DNA from: Bacteroidota bacterium
GTDB taxonomy: Bacteria > Bacteroidota > Bacteroidia > Chitinophagales > Chitinophagaceae
DNA length: 8,086 nucleotides
Assembly: GCA_023386395.1 (NCBI GenBank)
Contig: JAEWJV010000525.1
Location: 1 to 8,086, forward strand
Direction of reading: 5' to 3'
Part shown: positions 1 through 7,206 of the stretch, in pieces
How positions within the stretch are numbered: position 1 is the stretch's first letter
How the letters are laid out: every line of letters starts with the position of its first letter
The notes under the pieces: model-generated
Seen by the model: the letters and a program-made list of their open reading frames with translations, nothing else
What the model was told of the DNA's origin: nothing
Database searches by the model: none
Position numbers and translations under genes: made by a program

Positions 1-1740
1 TTTAAATTCAAAAGGATTCAAATCTTGGTAAGCCGGCCTGTCAATTCTTCTGCTGTAAGCAAGGCTCCACTGGTTCTTTGGGTTCTTATTGAACGTGATG
101 GCTGCGCTTGGAAACAAATCAGTATAATTTCTTTTGAAAGAAGAATCGTAAGGCTGGTAGCCGCCATTCCAGTTATACCCGTTAGACAAGCCTTTTGAAT
201 TGGTGTTTTCTGCACGCAGGCCTGCCTGTATCATAATGCCATTTTTAAACTGGCGGTTATAATTAACATAAGCGGCATTTACATTCTCTTTATAATTAAA
301 ATCGTTGCTGCGCAAAGTGTCTAAAAACTTGTCATCTGAATACACATTATACCTTTCGAAATTGTTTACCGATTTTACGTAGGAAAATTTAGCGCCATAA
401 CCTAACCTGCCTTTTAAAAAGTTTTGTTCATAATCAGCCTTTACAGAATAAATGTCAATCTTAGTTGGCGCTATCATGTTATATATGTACTGATTTTGCA
501 GCACTGTACCGGTTGGATCGTAATAATAATTAGGCTGAAACTGATCGCTCTTGATATCATAATATCCATAATCAGCGTCAACATTTAACTCATGCCCTGA
601 AGTATCTGCAAAATGATAATTGAGGTTGGCATTTATATTGTCCCTTTTCATTGAGCTTGCATTATCAGCCTTTAATATCTTATTTACGTCACCTGTAGGT
701 TTATAGGATATTATTGTGTTGCTCTTGTTTGAAACATCTATATCTGCAAGGTTACCATTTACCATTACACCAACAGTATTGCGGTTGTTGATGAAGTAAT
801 CCATGCCTGCTTTAAAATTGTGGCTTTTATTATCAAAACGCATTTTAGAGCGCTGGTCAAAAACCGTATCCAGCTGAATGCGGTACAGGTTCATGAAACC
901 TTCATTCCTGCTGTCGTTATAATTATAGTTACCAAAAAGATTTACTTTTTTATTGCGGTGATTGAGAGCAATGCCGCCGTTATATTTTGGATAAATGCCA
1001 ATATTATAACCGGCATTTACAGAACCATTGGTGCCAAAGGATTTATTCTTTTTTAAACGGATATTAATAATACCCGCATTGCCTGCCGCTTCGTATTTGG
1101 CGGATGGATTGGTAATTAATTCAATTGATTCTATTTGCGATGACTGCAATGTTTTTAAATAGTTGGCAAGGTCTGAACCGGTTAGCGGCGAAGGTTTGCC
1201 ATCAATATAAACCTGCACGCCATTCTTGCCGGCAAGGCTTATATTTTCATCTTTGTCCACCACCACACCAGGCGATTTACGCAACAGTTCCAAAGCATCG
1301 CTGCCGGTTGCATTGATGGTATTTTCTACATTCAAAATCGTTTTATCTGCCTTTACTTCTACGATTGGTTTTCTTGCAGTAACCACAACATCTTTCAGGT
1401 CATTGTTGGCTTTTGAAAGCGAAACGGCAGTAAGGTTTACATCACCGCTGCCTGCCACTTCAAAAACCGGCGAATAGCTGGCCGCATAACCAATAAAAGT
1501 TGTGTTGGTCAGATATTTTCCTTCCTTAATATTCTGAAACTGGTATTGGCCCGCAGTATTGGTAACTGCAATTTTTACAACGGATGAATCTTTTGCATTT
1601 AATAAGGAAACGCTTGCATTGGATAATGTTTTTCCGTCAGCATCTTTTACAACGCCCTTAATATTTTGTGCGAACGTGGTTAGCGATAAAAGTATAAGCG
1701 CACTTAGTATTGATAAAATCTTCTTCATAAGTTTATTCAT
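1..1740 (-). CDS. TonB-dependent-receptor-like outer-membrane beta-barrel protein (3' end outside window)
   Basis: I translated this minus-strand frame by hand: 580 codons without a stop, running off the left edge. Residues 1-24 are a signal peptide (MNKLMKK, a leucine-rich core, then TTFAQ). Residues 25-105 look like a carboxypeptidase-regulatory-like beta-sandwich (NIKGVVKDADGKTLSNASV, then NTAGQYQFQNIKEGKY). A DVVVTARKP segment (117-125) leads into a receptor plug at about 130-235, with LLRKSPGVVV, VQVYIDGKPSPL and NPSAKYEAAGNAGIINI. The rest is aromatic, Asn-rich barrel, ending in SRRIDRPAYQDLNPFEFK, typical of Bacteroidota 'outer membrane beta-barrel family' proteins. Relatives are usually about 750-820 residues, so roughly 200 are probably missing. 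The ATG at 1740 is used because an in-frame TGA lies two codons upstream; the ATG at 1728 (MKKILSIL) is equally plausible. The substrate cannot be told, and no SusD-like partner is visible in the window. Confidence 0.9.
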   Translation of the reverse strand, partial: MNKLMKKILSILSALILLSLTTFAQNIKGVVKDADGKTLSNASVSLLNAKDSSVVKIAVTNTAGQYQFQNIKEGKYLTNTTFIGYAASYSPVFEVAGSGDVNLTAVSLSKANNDLKDVVVTARKPIVEVKADKTILNVENTINATGSDALELLRKSPGVVVDKDENISLAGKNGVQVYIDGKPSPLTGSDLANYLKTLQSSQIESIELITNPSAKYEAAGNAGIINIRLKKNKSFGTNGSVNAGYNIGIYPKYNGGIALNHRNKKVNLFGNYNYNDSRNEGFMNLYRIQLDTVFDQRSKMRFDNKSHNFKAGMDYFINNRNTVGVMVNGNLADIDVSNKSNTIISYKPTGDVNKILKADNASSMKRDNINANLNYHFADTSGHELNVDADYGYYDIKSDQFQPNYYYDPTGTVLQNQYIYNMIAPTKIDIYSVKADYEQNFLKGRLGYGAKFSYVKSVNNFERYNVYSDDKFLDTLRSNDFNYKENVNAAYVNYNRQFKNGIMIQAGLRAENTNSKGLSNGYNWNGGYQPYDSSFKRNYTDLFPSAAITFNKNPKNQWSLAYSRRIDRPAYQDLNPFEFK

Positions 1741-1941
1741 TTTTCAAAATTGATAATTGCAGCAGTTACTGCATATACTTGTTTTATTAATGGCGCAAAG
1801 AAACTTATGAACGGAAGCGCAGGCAATCGTTAATCGGCGAAACAAATAATAAAGTGGATGAATTGTAATGCTTATGTACCAGGCAGCCACATGCGCGTCG
1901 GTGAAAAAAGAAAAAATCGGTAAATGGTATTTAAATATAGG
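1741..1941. other. Intergenic spacer between porin and receptor genes
   Basis: These 201 bases separate the stop of the porin gene from the start of the receptor gene. I see no open frame with coding character, no RNA gene and no strong hairpin. Just after the porin stop, read on the minus strand, there is an AT-only 10-bp palindrome (1928-1937) and then a T-rich tract (1916-1903). That is at best a weak transcription end. No good TAnnTTTG promoter precedes the receptor; the closest pair is TTTG at 1799-1796 with TATATGCA at 1777-1770, a poor match. The spacing suggests the receptor is transcribed separately from the porin, but this is inference. Confidence 0.5.
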
Positions 1942-3993
1942 TTAATTAACAAAGCTCCACCATATACCGATGCGCAGCCATAAACCTCTTTCAGGATAAC
2001 CCGGTGCACTGTAATTGTATTTGGTGAAAGCAAAGCCATTGGCAAAATCAACGGTGTTTAAGTTCTGAAGCTGCACAAAACCTTTAAAGCCTTTTATGCG
2101 CATGTTAAGAAAAATATCTACATCAGGGCGGTTAGTAATGGTTAATGTATCCTGGTAAACAAACTGGCCGTTAAGCGGTGAATAATCATCTGCTTTATAT
2201 GGTGTGTTATACCTTACTTCAAAGCCGGTTGAAAGAAACAGGTTTTTAAAGAAGTTGCCTTCGAATGCTAACCGTGTGCGACCCAATACAAGCGGCACAT
2301 TCACCGGCGCATTGCCTGCTATCTGCTGCACATTACCCTGTAAATACCAGTTTAAATGTTTGGCCACTTTAATTTTTTTATAAGCGCCGATATTCAGCAC
2401 GTTAAAAACAGAAGAAGCCTGGGCGGGCGTATATAAACCGCTGAAATAAGCAAGATTGGTTACAAGGTAATAGTCGCCGGTTAATTGCAAAGCCGCTGGC
2501 GGCACATTCACCACTGCAAATATTCGCGTAATATTTTCCTTTTTAAAACTTTCGCCCGGATAAGAAGGAAATGAGCTGAGTGAATAACGGTCGCCCGAAG
2601 CATAAGTATTATACTCACTCATAATAAATGAAGGCGTGCGGTTTACGTTTTGAAAACCAACTTTTATGGAACCGATATTTTTCCTGAATGAACGCATAAA
2701 ACTTATGTAAGCCGAATAATCGCCTGCATAATGCCCCGTTACATATAATTTGCCCGCAGCTTCTATATCATATAGCTGGTTGCGGGTGCGGTTACGGTAT
2801 TCTGCTGCCGTATAAATATTATTATACTGTGTTGAAAGATAGGTTTGGCCTTTTATATTTTCATAACCTGCATTTAACTTCAAAAACTGGTTCAGGTTAT
2901 TTTTTTGCGGATAAGAAATGATAGCAAGATCGTTGGTAAGTGTTTGCCAGCTATCATTGAATTTAAGTGAATCCGTGGTAAACGGAAACACGGTGTACTG
3001 CATAAAGTTTGAATAGTCTGAAGGTTCCAGCGCATTATCATGATATTCATATCTTTTGTTTGAATATTGCAGTGTATGCTGAAAACGCAAACGTGGATAA
3101 AACAATTTAATGGTGGAAGAATCTGTTACAATGGAATCTTTTTGACCAAAATCATAACTGTGCCGTAATACGAATGTAAGATCGTTGTACTGCGTGCCTA
3201 TGCCAACGGTTACGCCAAAAATACTGCGTGTTGTAAGCAAAGCCGAGCCCAGCTTCGTTAAAGCGCTGGTAGGATTATTCATGAAAAGGCTGTCAACATT
3301 CTGATTAGGCTGAAGGCCGCCATTTTCGGACGAAAGGATTTTATTGGCAATGAAAATTATATTATTGGTATAACGCTTATTGCTTGTTTGAAAAAAGGTA
3401 TTAACACGCGTATTGCTTATGTTGGTGCTTTGATTTCTGTAGGTGCCCGGCGAATTGATAACTCTGAAATCCAGCCCTATATTAAAATTACTTTTCCTGT
3501 TTTGCGTATGAAACAGGTTGATCATTTGTTCGGCACGGCTTCCCAGTAAATACACCGTCTCCGAATAAGGCCGCGTTGTTTGAAAAAACCGTGTGTTTTC
3601 CGGCGTGTACATATATACGTCATACGCATGAAAACCGGCATCAAAACCCGGCCTCATTAAAGGCTGAAAAATATAAGATTTAGCAGCGCTTCCAAAATTG
3701 CCCATATCGTAATACTTCCATGAAACGGGAAACCGAGTATAGAAATCATCAATAGAAGAATCTATTTTATTGTTGCGGGTGGAATCCCAGTAATGAAATG
3801 AAACGGTAATGGAATCCTCATATTGATCACGGTGCTGCAGGGTTTGGTTGGTTGTATCTTTTTTGCCGGTTATCCTGCCCTGGCTATCATATTCATAATT
3901 ACTGGTATCCCTCGTTACCTGCGTATATGCCATTGCAGAAAACATCATTAACAATACTAATAAAAGAAGGCGTTTTATTTTATTCTGATACAT
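1942..3993 (-). CDS. Putative outer-membrane porin (Bacteroidota Porin_10-like family)
   Basis: Predicted 683-residue outer-membrane beta-barrel. Residues 1-22 form a signal peptide: KIKR, the hydrophobic stretch LLLLVLLMMFSAMA, and an A-x-A cleavage site before YTQV. The mature part matches the layout I know from Bacteroidota 'putative porin' proteins: an early DSITVSFHYWDSTR segment with DSSIDDF (61-84), an MGNFGSAAKS segment (97-106), then FFQTTRPYSETVYLLGSRAEQ (136-155) followed by HTQN and NIGLDFRV. Many alternating aromatic and polar strands follow. The protein ends in LWLRIGIWWSFVN, a typical aromatic C-terminal barrel strand. The start is firm: an in-frame TGA lies two codons before the ATG, and the next Met is inside the signal peptide. 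The presumed role is diffusion of small solutes across the outer membrane; specificity is unknown. It lies 89 bases downstream of the small membrane-protein gene, on the same strand. Confidence 0.8.
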   Translation of the reverse strand: MYQNKIKRLLLLVLLMMFSAMAYTQVTRDTSNYEYDSQGRITGKKDTTNQTLQHRDQYEDSITVSFHYWDSTRNNKIDSSIDDFYTRFPVSWKYYDMGNFGSAAKSYIFQPLMRPGFDAGFHAYDVYMYTPENTRFFQTTRPYSETVYLLGSRAEQMINLFHTQNRKSNFNIGLDFRVINSPGTYRNQSTNISNTRVNTFFQTSNKRYTNNIIFIANKILSSENGGLQPNQNVDSLFMNNPTSALTKLGSALLTTRSIFGVTVGIGTQYNDLTFVLRHSYDFGQKDSIVTDSSTIKLFYPRLRFQHTLQYSNKRYEYHDNALEPSDYSNFMQYTVFPFTTDSLKFNDSWQTLTNDLAIISYPQKNNLNQFLKLNAGYENIKGQTYLSTQYNNIYTAAEYRNRTRNQLYDIEAAGKLYVTGHYAGDYSAYISFMRSFRKNIGSIKVGFQNVNRTPSFIMSEYNTYASGDRYSLSSFPSYPGESFKKENITRIFAVVNVPPAALQLTGDYYLVTNLAYFSGLYTPAQASSVFNVLNIGAYKKIKVAKHLNWYLQGNVQQIAGNAPVNVPLVLGRTRLAFEGNFFKNLFLSTGFEVRYNTPYKADDYSPLNGQFVYQDTLTITNRPDVDIFLNMRIKGFKGFVQLQNLNTVDFANGFAFTKYNYSAPGYPERGLWLRIGIWWSFVN

Positions 3994-4009
3994 CGTTCAG
4001 GCAAAGATG

Positions 4010-4017
4010 CAAAGTAA
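4010..4017 (-). promoter_or_regulatory. Weak candidate -7 element for the porin gene
   Basis: On the minus strand the octamer TTACTTTG differs at one base from the Bacteroidota -7 consensus TAnnTTTG. It ends 16 bases before the porin ATG at 3993, which would give a very short leader. A second near match, TACCTTTT (4043-4036), lies further upstream. No clear TTTG -33 partner is seen for either. Offered only as a candidate. Confidence 0.2.
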
Positions 4018-4039
4018 TCTGAAAGCTGTGAATGAAAAG

Positions 4040-4060
4040 GTAATTTGATGTGGTAATTAC
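4040..4060. repeat. AT-rich inverted repeat after the small membrane-protein gene
   Basis: GTAATT (4040-4045) and AATTAC (4055-4060) are perfect 6-bp arms around a 9-base loop, 23 bases past the end of the 138-codon gene. Read on the minus strand, a short pyrimidine run (CTTTTC) follows. The stem has one G:C pair, so a role as a terminator is possible but weak. The same stretch may instead hold promoter elements for the porin. Confidence 0.25.
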
Positions 4061-4082
4061 TATGAAAAAAATAAATGAGTAT

Positions 4083-4499
4083 TTAAAAATTACCTTGTTC
4101 CCAATCGATTTGACTTAAATAATAAAACGCAAGTATAACACTTGCAATTATGCCAGCAACAATGAACAAAACAATAATTCCACCTAAATACTTTTTCTTT
4201 TTATCGTATTTCTCAAAACCATCGATATAATTTTTCCATTTATTCTTATTAAGGAAGAATAAATAATTTTTTATACCTAATGCAGCCACTATAGGCAAAA
4301 AAGTAATTAATGGATAATTGATAACGAATATTCTCTTTGTTATTACTGAATACCAAACAATGATTTCAATTAATAACAACACTTGCAATACAAGAATTGA
4401 GGTTAGTGGCTTCCATTCATTTAAAGCGTCGTCAGAGATCAGAATGGCAAACTTATATAACTTATAATAAAAATAATAGTATGCCCTTTTTAACTTCAT
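4083..4499 (-). CDS. Hypothetical three-helix membrane protein, AT-rich
   Basis: 138 residues; I cannot assign a function. The N-terminus is basic and tyrosine-rich (MKLKRAYYYFYYKLYKF). A short acidic stretch (SDDALNEWKP, 22-31) comes before three hydrophobic segments at about 33-53, 58-76 and 106-129. Between the second and third lies a strongly basic loop with NKNKWKNY, GFEKY and DKKKKY (84-104). The C-terminus is short and acidic (QIDWEQGNF). It resembles small, unnamed membrane proteins that I associate with Bacteroidota, but I can name no family. The start is supported by an in-frame TAA three codons upstream and by AGAGG just before the ATG. It begins 43 bases after korB ends, so it may be cotranscribed. 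It is markedly AT-rich: 32 G+C in the 120 bases 4141-4260, against 58 in 120 for korB bases 4621-4740, which suggests a different origin or weak selection on its sequence. Confidence 0.75.
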   Translation of the reverse strand: MKLKRAYYYFYYKLYKFAILISDDALNEWKPLTSILVLQVLLLIEIIVWYSVITKRIFVINYPLITFLPIVAALGIKNYLFFLNKNKWKNYIDGFEKYDKKKKYLGGIIVLFIVAGIIASVILAFYYLSQIDWEQGNF

Positions 4500-4542
4500 A
4501 CCTCTTTATGCCTGAATTAGCAGTGCGAGCCGATAAAATGCC

Positions 4543-5577
4543 CTAATTAATCTCCCATACTTCTCTTCCCCTTAACAGCTTGTCCAAATCACCCTTTCCC
4601 TTTGCAGCAATGGTTTCTTCCACCTGCAGGTTTAAAATATCTTCATAGCAGGCGCGTTCAGTTTCATAAAACACGCCAAACGGGCGGGGTAAATGGTTTT
4701 CAAGCCGCGGGTCATCAAACATGCGGATCAATATCTGGGCTTTATAAAAATCAAATTCATCATGCACCCAAATATCATCAACAGATGCATCCACACCAAT
4801 TTCTACAACCACCGGCTTAAATCCATCAAGTTTAATACCCTTGTTTTTGGTTGCGCCAAACAATAAAGGCTTGCCCTGTTCCAGGAAAAGGGTTTCATTC
4901 GGTTTGGTTGATTTTTCGGTGAATATTTCAAAAGCGCCGTCATTAAAAATGTTGCAGTTCTGGTATATCTCCAAAAAAGATGCGCCTTTATGTTTATGAG
5001 AACGCGTAAGCATTTCCTGCAGGTGTTTCGGATCACGATCCATGCTGCGGGCTATAAAAGTTGCATCAGCGCCCATAGCTAGTGCCGACGGGTTAAACGG
5101 ATGATCGATGCTTCCAAATGGTGTGCTTTTTGTAACCTTATGCGCTTCCGATGTGGGCGAATATTGTCCCTTTGTTAAACCATATATCTGGTTATTAAAC
5201 AGCAGGATATTCACATCAAAATTCCTGCGGAGCAAATGAATGGTATGATTGCCTCCAATGCTCAGGCTGTCGCCATCGCCGGTAACAATCCAGACACTTA
5301 ATTCGGGCCTCGTGGCTTTTAAACCGCTTGCAATGGCAGTGGCGCGGCCATGAATGGAATGCATGCCATACGTATTCATGTAATAGGGAAAACGGCTGCT
5401 GCAGCCAATTCCGCTTATAATAACAATGTTTTCTTTTGGAACACCAATGGTTGGCATTACTTTCTGCACCTGTGCCAAAATAGAATAATCACCACAGCCC
5501 GGGCACCAGCGTACTTCCTGGTCGGTTGCAAAATCTTTTGCAGTTAAAGCGGGCAAACCGTTCGCAACAATACTCAT
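4543..5577 (-). CDS. korB: 2-oxoacid:ferredoxin oxidoreductase, beta subunit (2-oxoglutarate type likely)
   Basis: The beta subunit of this family binds thiamine diphosphate and one 4Fe-4S cluster; with the alpha subunit it interconverts a 2-oxoacid and CoA with acyl-CoA, CO2 and reduced ferredoxin in the cytoplasm. The 344-residue product has family-typical length. Visible features: WCPGCGDY with Cys25 and Cys28, GIGCSSRFPYY with Cys59, and Cys208 in IYQNCNIF. These four have the spacing known for cluster ligands in archaeal homologues. The thiamine-diphosphate/Mg motif runs from GDGDS (100-104) to NN (128-129), followed by YGLTKGQYSPTS. The ATG at 5577 (MSIVANG) is chosen. A TTG at 5598 would add seven residues but lies inside the promoter -7 box. 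The alpha-subunit gene (korA), often adjacent, is on neither side: gnd is divergent upstream and a small membrane-protein gene follows. Substrate choice is inferred from general likeness to Bacteroidota KorB. Confidence 0.93.
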   Translation of the reverse strand: MSIVANGLPALTAKDFATDQEVRWCPGCGDYSILAQVQKVMPTIGVPKENIVIISGIGCSSRFPYYMNTYGMHSIHGRATAIASGLKATRPELSVWIVTGDGDSLSIGGNHTIHLLRRNFDVNILLFNNQIYGLTKGQYSPTSEAHKVTKSTPFGSIDHPFNPSALAMGADATFIARSMDRDPKHLQEMLTRSHKHKGASFLEIYQNCNIFNDGAFEIFTEKSTKPNETLFLEQGKPLLFGATKNKGIKLDGFKPVVVEIGVDASVDDIWVHDEFDFYKAQILIRMFDDPRLENHLPRPFGVFYETERACYEDILNLQVEETIAAKGKGDLDKLLRGREVWEIN

Positions 5578-5595
5578 ATCATAAAATTTCGGGCG

Positions 5596-5603
5596 CAAAG
5601 GTA
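5596..5603 (-). promoter_or_regulatory. korB promoter -7 element TACCTTTG
   Basis: On the minus strand TACCTTTG matches the Bacteroidota -7 consensus TAnnTTTG exactly. It ends 18 bases before the korB ATG at 5577, so transcription should begin about 10-14 bases before the start codon, a short leader as is common in this phylum. No TTTG is seen at the usual -33 spacing; the bases there read TGAC. The element contains the TTG at 5598-5596, which argues against that codon as a translation start. Confidence 0.6.
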
Positions 5604-5612
5604 ATCAAATTC

Positions 5613-5653
5613 AGGCTATCAGTTGTCAGCTATCAATCGCTAACAGTTAGCCT
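5613..5653. repeat. Degenerate short tandem repeat in the korB/gnd divergent spacer
   Basis: Three irregular units start with GCTATCA (5615), GCTATCA (5629) and GCTAACA (5639), each followed by AGTTGTC-, ATC- or GTTAGC-like tails. The block is also bounded by inverted arms AGGCTA (5613-5618) and TAGCCT (5648-5653). Similar 'ATCAGTTGTCAGCTATCA'-style degenerate repeats are, in my recollection, scattered through intergenic DNA of many Bacteroidota. Read through in the gnd frame it gives a low-information Ser/Val/Leu-rich peptide, so it is non-coding. Confidence 0.5.
5639..5651. promoter_or_regulatory. 13-bp palindrome between divergent korB and gnd
   Basis: GCTAAC-A-GTTAGC is a perfect palindrome with 6-bp arms around one central base (5645). 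Its centre is 68 bases from the korB start codon and 79 from that of gnd, close to the middle of the divergent spacer. This would suit an operator acting on both genes. It is also the last unit of the degenerate repeat, so it may be only a hairpin-forming repeat. No regulator is recognised from the sequence. Confidence 0.3.
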
Positions 5654-5697
5654 CTGCTTACAATGCAGCTTTCACATTTCACTTCTTACTAATTTAT

Positions 5698-5705
5698 TAA
5701 CTTGC
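5698..5705 (+). promoter_or_regulatory. Candidate -7 element of gnd (TAACTTGC)
   Basis: TAACTTGC lies 18 bases before the gnd ATG. It resembles the Bacteroidota -7 consensus TAnnTTTG with one T missing. The same octamer, again preceded by ATTTAT, occurs upstream of zwf (7254-7261). No convincing -33 TTTG is seen. The shared element and its position are observed; promoter function is inferred. Confidence 0.35.
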
Positions 5706-5723
5706 GCCTCCACAAAAAAGCTT

Positions 5724-7199
5724 ATGGCAGAAACATTTTATGATTTTGGGATGATAGGCCTTGGTGTAATGGGAAGCAATTTTTTACTGAATATGGCGGA
5801 TAAAGGTTACAAAGCCATCGGTTTTGACCTTGATGCTGCCAAAGCAAAAAAACTGGAAGAAGAAGCTACGCCGGGCACCACCGTAAAGGGAGTGAATACT
5901 TTGGAGGAAATGGTTAACCTTTTGGATAAACCCCGCAGGATAATGATGCTGGTGCCTGCCGGCAAACCCGTTGATGCTGTAATTCAAAATCTATTGCCGC
6001 TTGTTGATAAAGGAGATATTATAATCGATGGCGGCAACTCCCACTATGTTGATACTTTAAGAAGGCTTGATGAATTAAAAGATAAAGGCATTCATTTTAT
6101 GGGAATGGGCGTGAGTGGCGGTGAAGAAGGCGCCCGCTATGGCCCAAGCATTATGCCCGGCGGCGATTTTGCTGCATGGAAACGGGTACAATCTGTGCTG
6201 GAAGCCGTTTCAGCCAAAGTGAATAATGAACCTTGCGTTGCTTACATGGGCAAAGATGCAGCCGGTCATTATGTAAAAATGGTGCACAATGGTATTGAAT
6301 ACGCCATTATGCAATTAATAAGTGAAGCTTATGATTTAATGAAACGTGTGCTTGGCTTAAGCAATACCGAACTAGCAGAAGTGTTTAAAAAGTGGAATGA
6401 AGAAGAACTCGAATCTTTTCTTATTGAAATTACCGGTAAAATATTTCTGCGTAAAGATGAAGACACAGGAAAAGAGATTGTAGATATTATTTTAGATGAA
6501 GCGGGCTCCAAAGGCACCGGCAAATGGACTTCCCAGGATTCCATGGACCTGCCAGTTTCTGTGCCTACAATTGATATTGCCGTTGCCCTGCGCATTATTT
6601 CTGATTATAAAGAAGAAAGGCTTGCTGCTGCTGCGCTATATCAAACCAAAATAAAACCTTTCAAGGGTAATAAGGAAGCTGAAATAAAAAAGATAAAGGA
6701 TGCTCTATATTTCTCCACGTTTATTGCTTATGCGCAGGGATTAAACATGCTGCACAAAGCTTCAATAGAATTAGATATGGATATTCCTTTAGCGGATGTA
6801 GTGAAAATATGGCGCGGCGGGTGCATCATTCGTTCATCGCTGCTGGAGGTGTTTTATAAAGTGTACAAAAAAGATAAAACGCTTTCTAACATTTTGCTAA
6901 ATAAAATCACTGCAAGGCTTATAAAGAAGGCCGAAAAGAATGCAAGGGCTGTGGCTAAATTGGCAATACAAAACAAAATTCCGGTTACGGCTTTAACCAG
7001 TACTATCGGTTATTTTGATGCTTATTGCTCCGCAAATATGCCCACCAATTTAATCCAAGCGCAACGGGATTTCTTTGGCGCACATACTTATCAGCGCATT
7101 GATAAAGAAGGCATTTTTCATACAGAGTGGAATGAAGAAGTGGTGCAGGCAGATAAGCATCATGCCACAACAGAAAATCCTCAAACACTAACCACTTAA
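5724..7199 (+). CDS. gnd: 6-phosphogluconate dehydrogenase (decarboxylating)
   Basis: Catalyses NADP-linked oxidative decarboxylation of 6-phosphogluconate to ribulose 5-phosphate, the last step of the oxidative pentose-phosphate branch, in the cytoplasm. The 491-residue product is close to the usual 470-485. The N-terminal dinucleotide fold has GLGVMGSNF (12-20). Substrate and catalytic elements are SGGEEGARYGPS (131-142) and KMVHNGIEY (185-193) with the expected catalytic Lys185 and Glu192 plus His188 and Asn189. The family signature LDEAGSKGTGKW is at 257-268, then KIWRGGCIIR (361-370) and RDFFGAHTYQR (448-458) near the C-terminus. All key residues are present. The frame stays open upstream to 5526, but that part overlaps korB on the other strand and the repeat, so the ATG at 5724 (MAETFYDFG) is taken. 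The leader is A-rich with no Shine-Dalgarno. The tail after residue 470 is polar and slightly longer than in E. coli. zwf follows after 93 bases. Confidence 0.97.
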   Translation: MAETFYDFGMIGLGVMGSNFLLNMADKGYKAIGFDLDAAKAKKLEEEATPGTTVKGVNTLEEMVNLLDKPRRIMMLVPAGKPVDAVIQNLLPLVDKGDIIIDGGNSHYVDTLRRLDELKDKGIHFMGMGVSGGEEGARYGPSIMPGGDFAAWKRVQSVLEAVSAKVNNEPCVAYMGKDAAGHYVKMVHNGIEYAIMQLISEAYDLMKRVLGLSNTELAEVFKKWNEEELESFLIEITGKIFLRKDEDTGKEIVDIILDEAGSKGTGKWTSQDSMDLPVSVPTIDIAVALRIISDYKEERLAAAALYQTKIKPFKGNKEAEIKKIKDALYFSTFIAYAQGLNMLHKASIELDMDIPLADVVKIWRGGCIIRSSLLEVFYKVYKKDKTLSNILLNKITARLIKKAEKNARAVAKLAIQNKIPVTALTSTIGYFDAYCSANMPTNLIQAQRDFFGAHTYQRIDKEGIFHTEWNEEVVQADKHHATTENPQTLTT

Positions 7200-7206
7200 A
7201 TAACAG

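Noticed and set aside
18..215. A short minus-strand open frame suggesting a frame break in the receptor gene.
   Set aside because: My full translation shows the receptor frame is open and family-like across this region, ending in the typical RRIDRPAYQDLNPF motif. The short frame is an out-of-frame shadow.
820..1753. Several plus-strand open frames antisense to the receptor gene.
   Set aside because: They are short, have no recognisable features, and lie opposite a clear receptor coding sequence.
1770..1799. TTTG and TATATGCA as a promoter for the receptor gene.
   Set aside because: The -7 part matches TAnnTTTG poorly at its TTTG end, and the 18-base spacing is slightly short, so it is not listed as a promoter.
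1898..1921. TCGGT...TCGGT around an A-rich tract as a possible terminator stem after the porin.
   Set aside because: The two copies are direct, not inverted, so they cannot form a stem. The nearby AT-only palindrome at 1928-1937 is too weak to call.
4803..5036. Minus-strand 77-codon frame inside korB.
   Set aside because: It is in another frame of a well-supported gene, and its residues are frame-shifted versions of KorB codons.
5613..5653. The short repeats as a CRISPR array.
   Set aside because: The units are only 7-14 bases, irregular and without unique spacers of constant length; no cas gene is present.
5526..5723. Upstream extension of the gnd frame by 66 codons.
   Set aside because: It overlaps the 5' end of korB on the other strand and runs through the intergenic repeat. 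The product matches 6-phosphogluconate dehydrogenases only from the ATG at 5724, and that start already gives a full-length enzyme.
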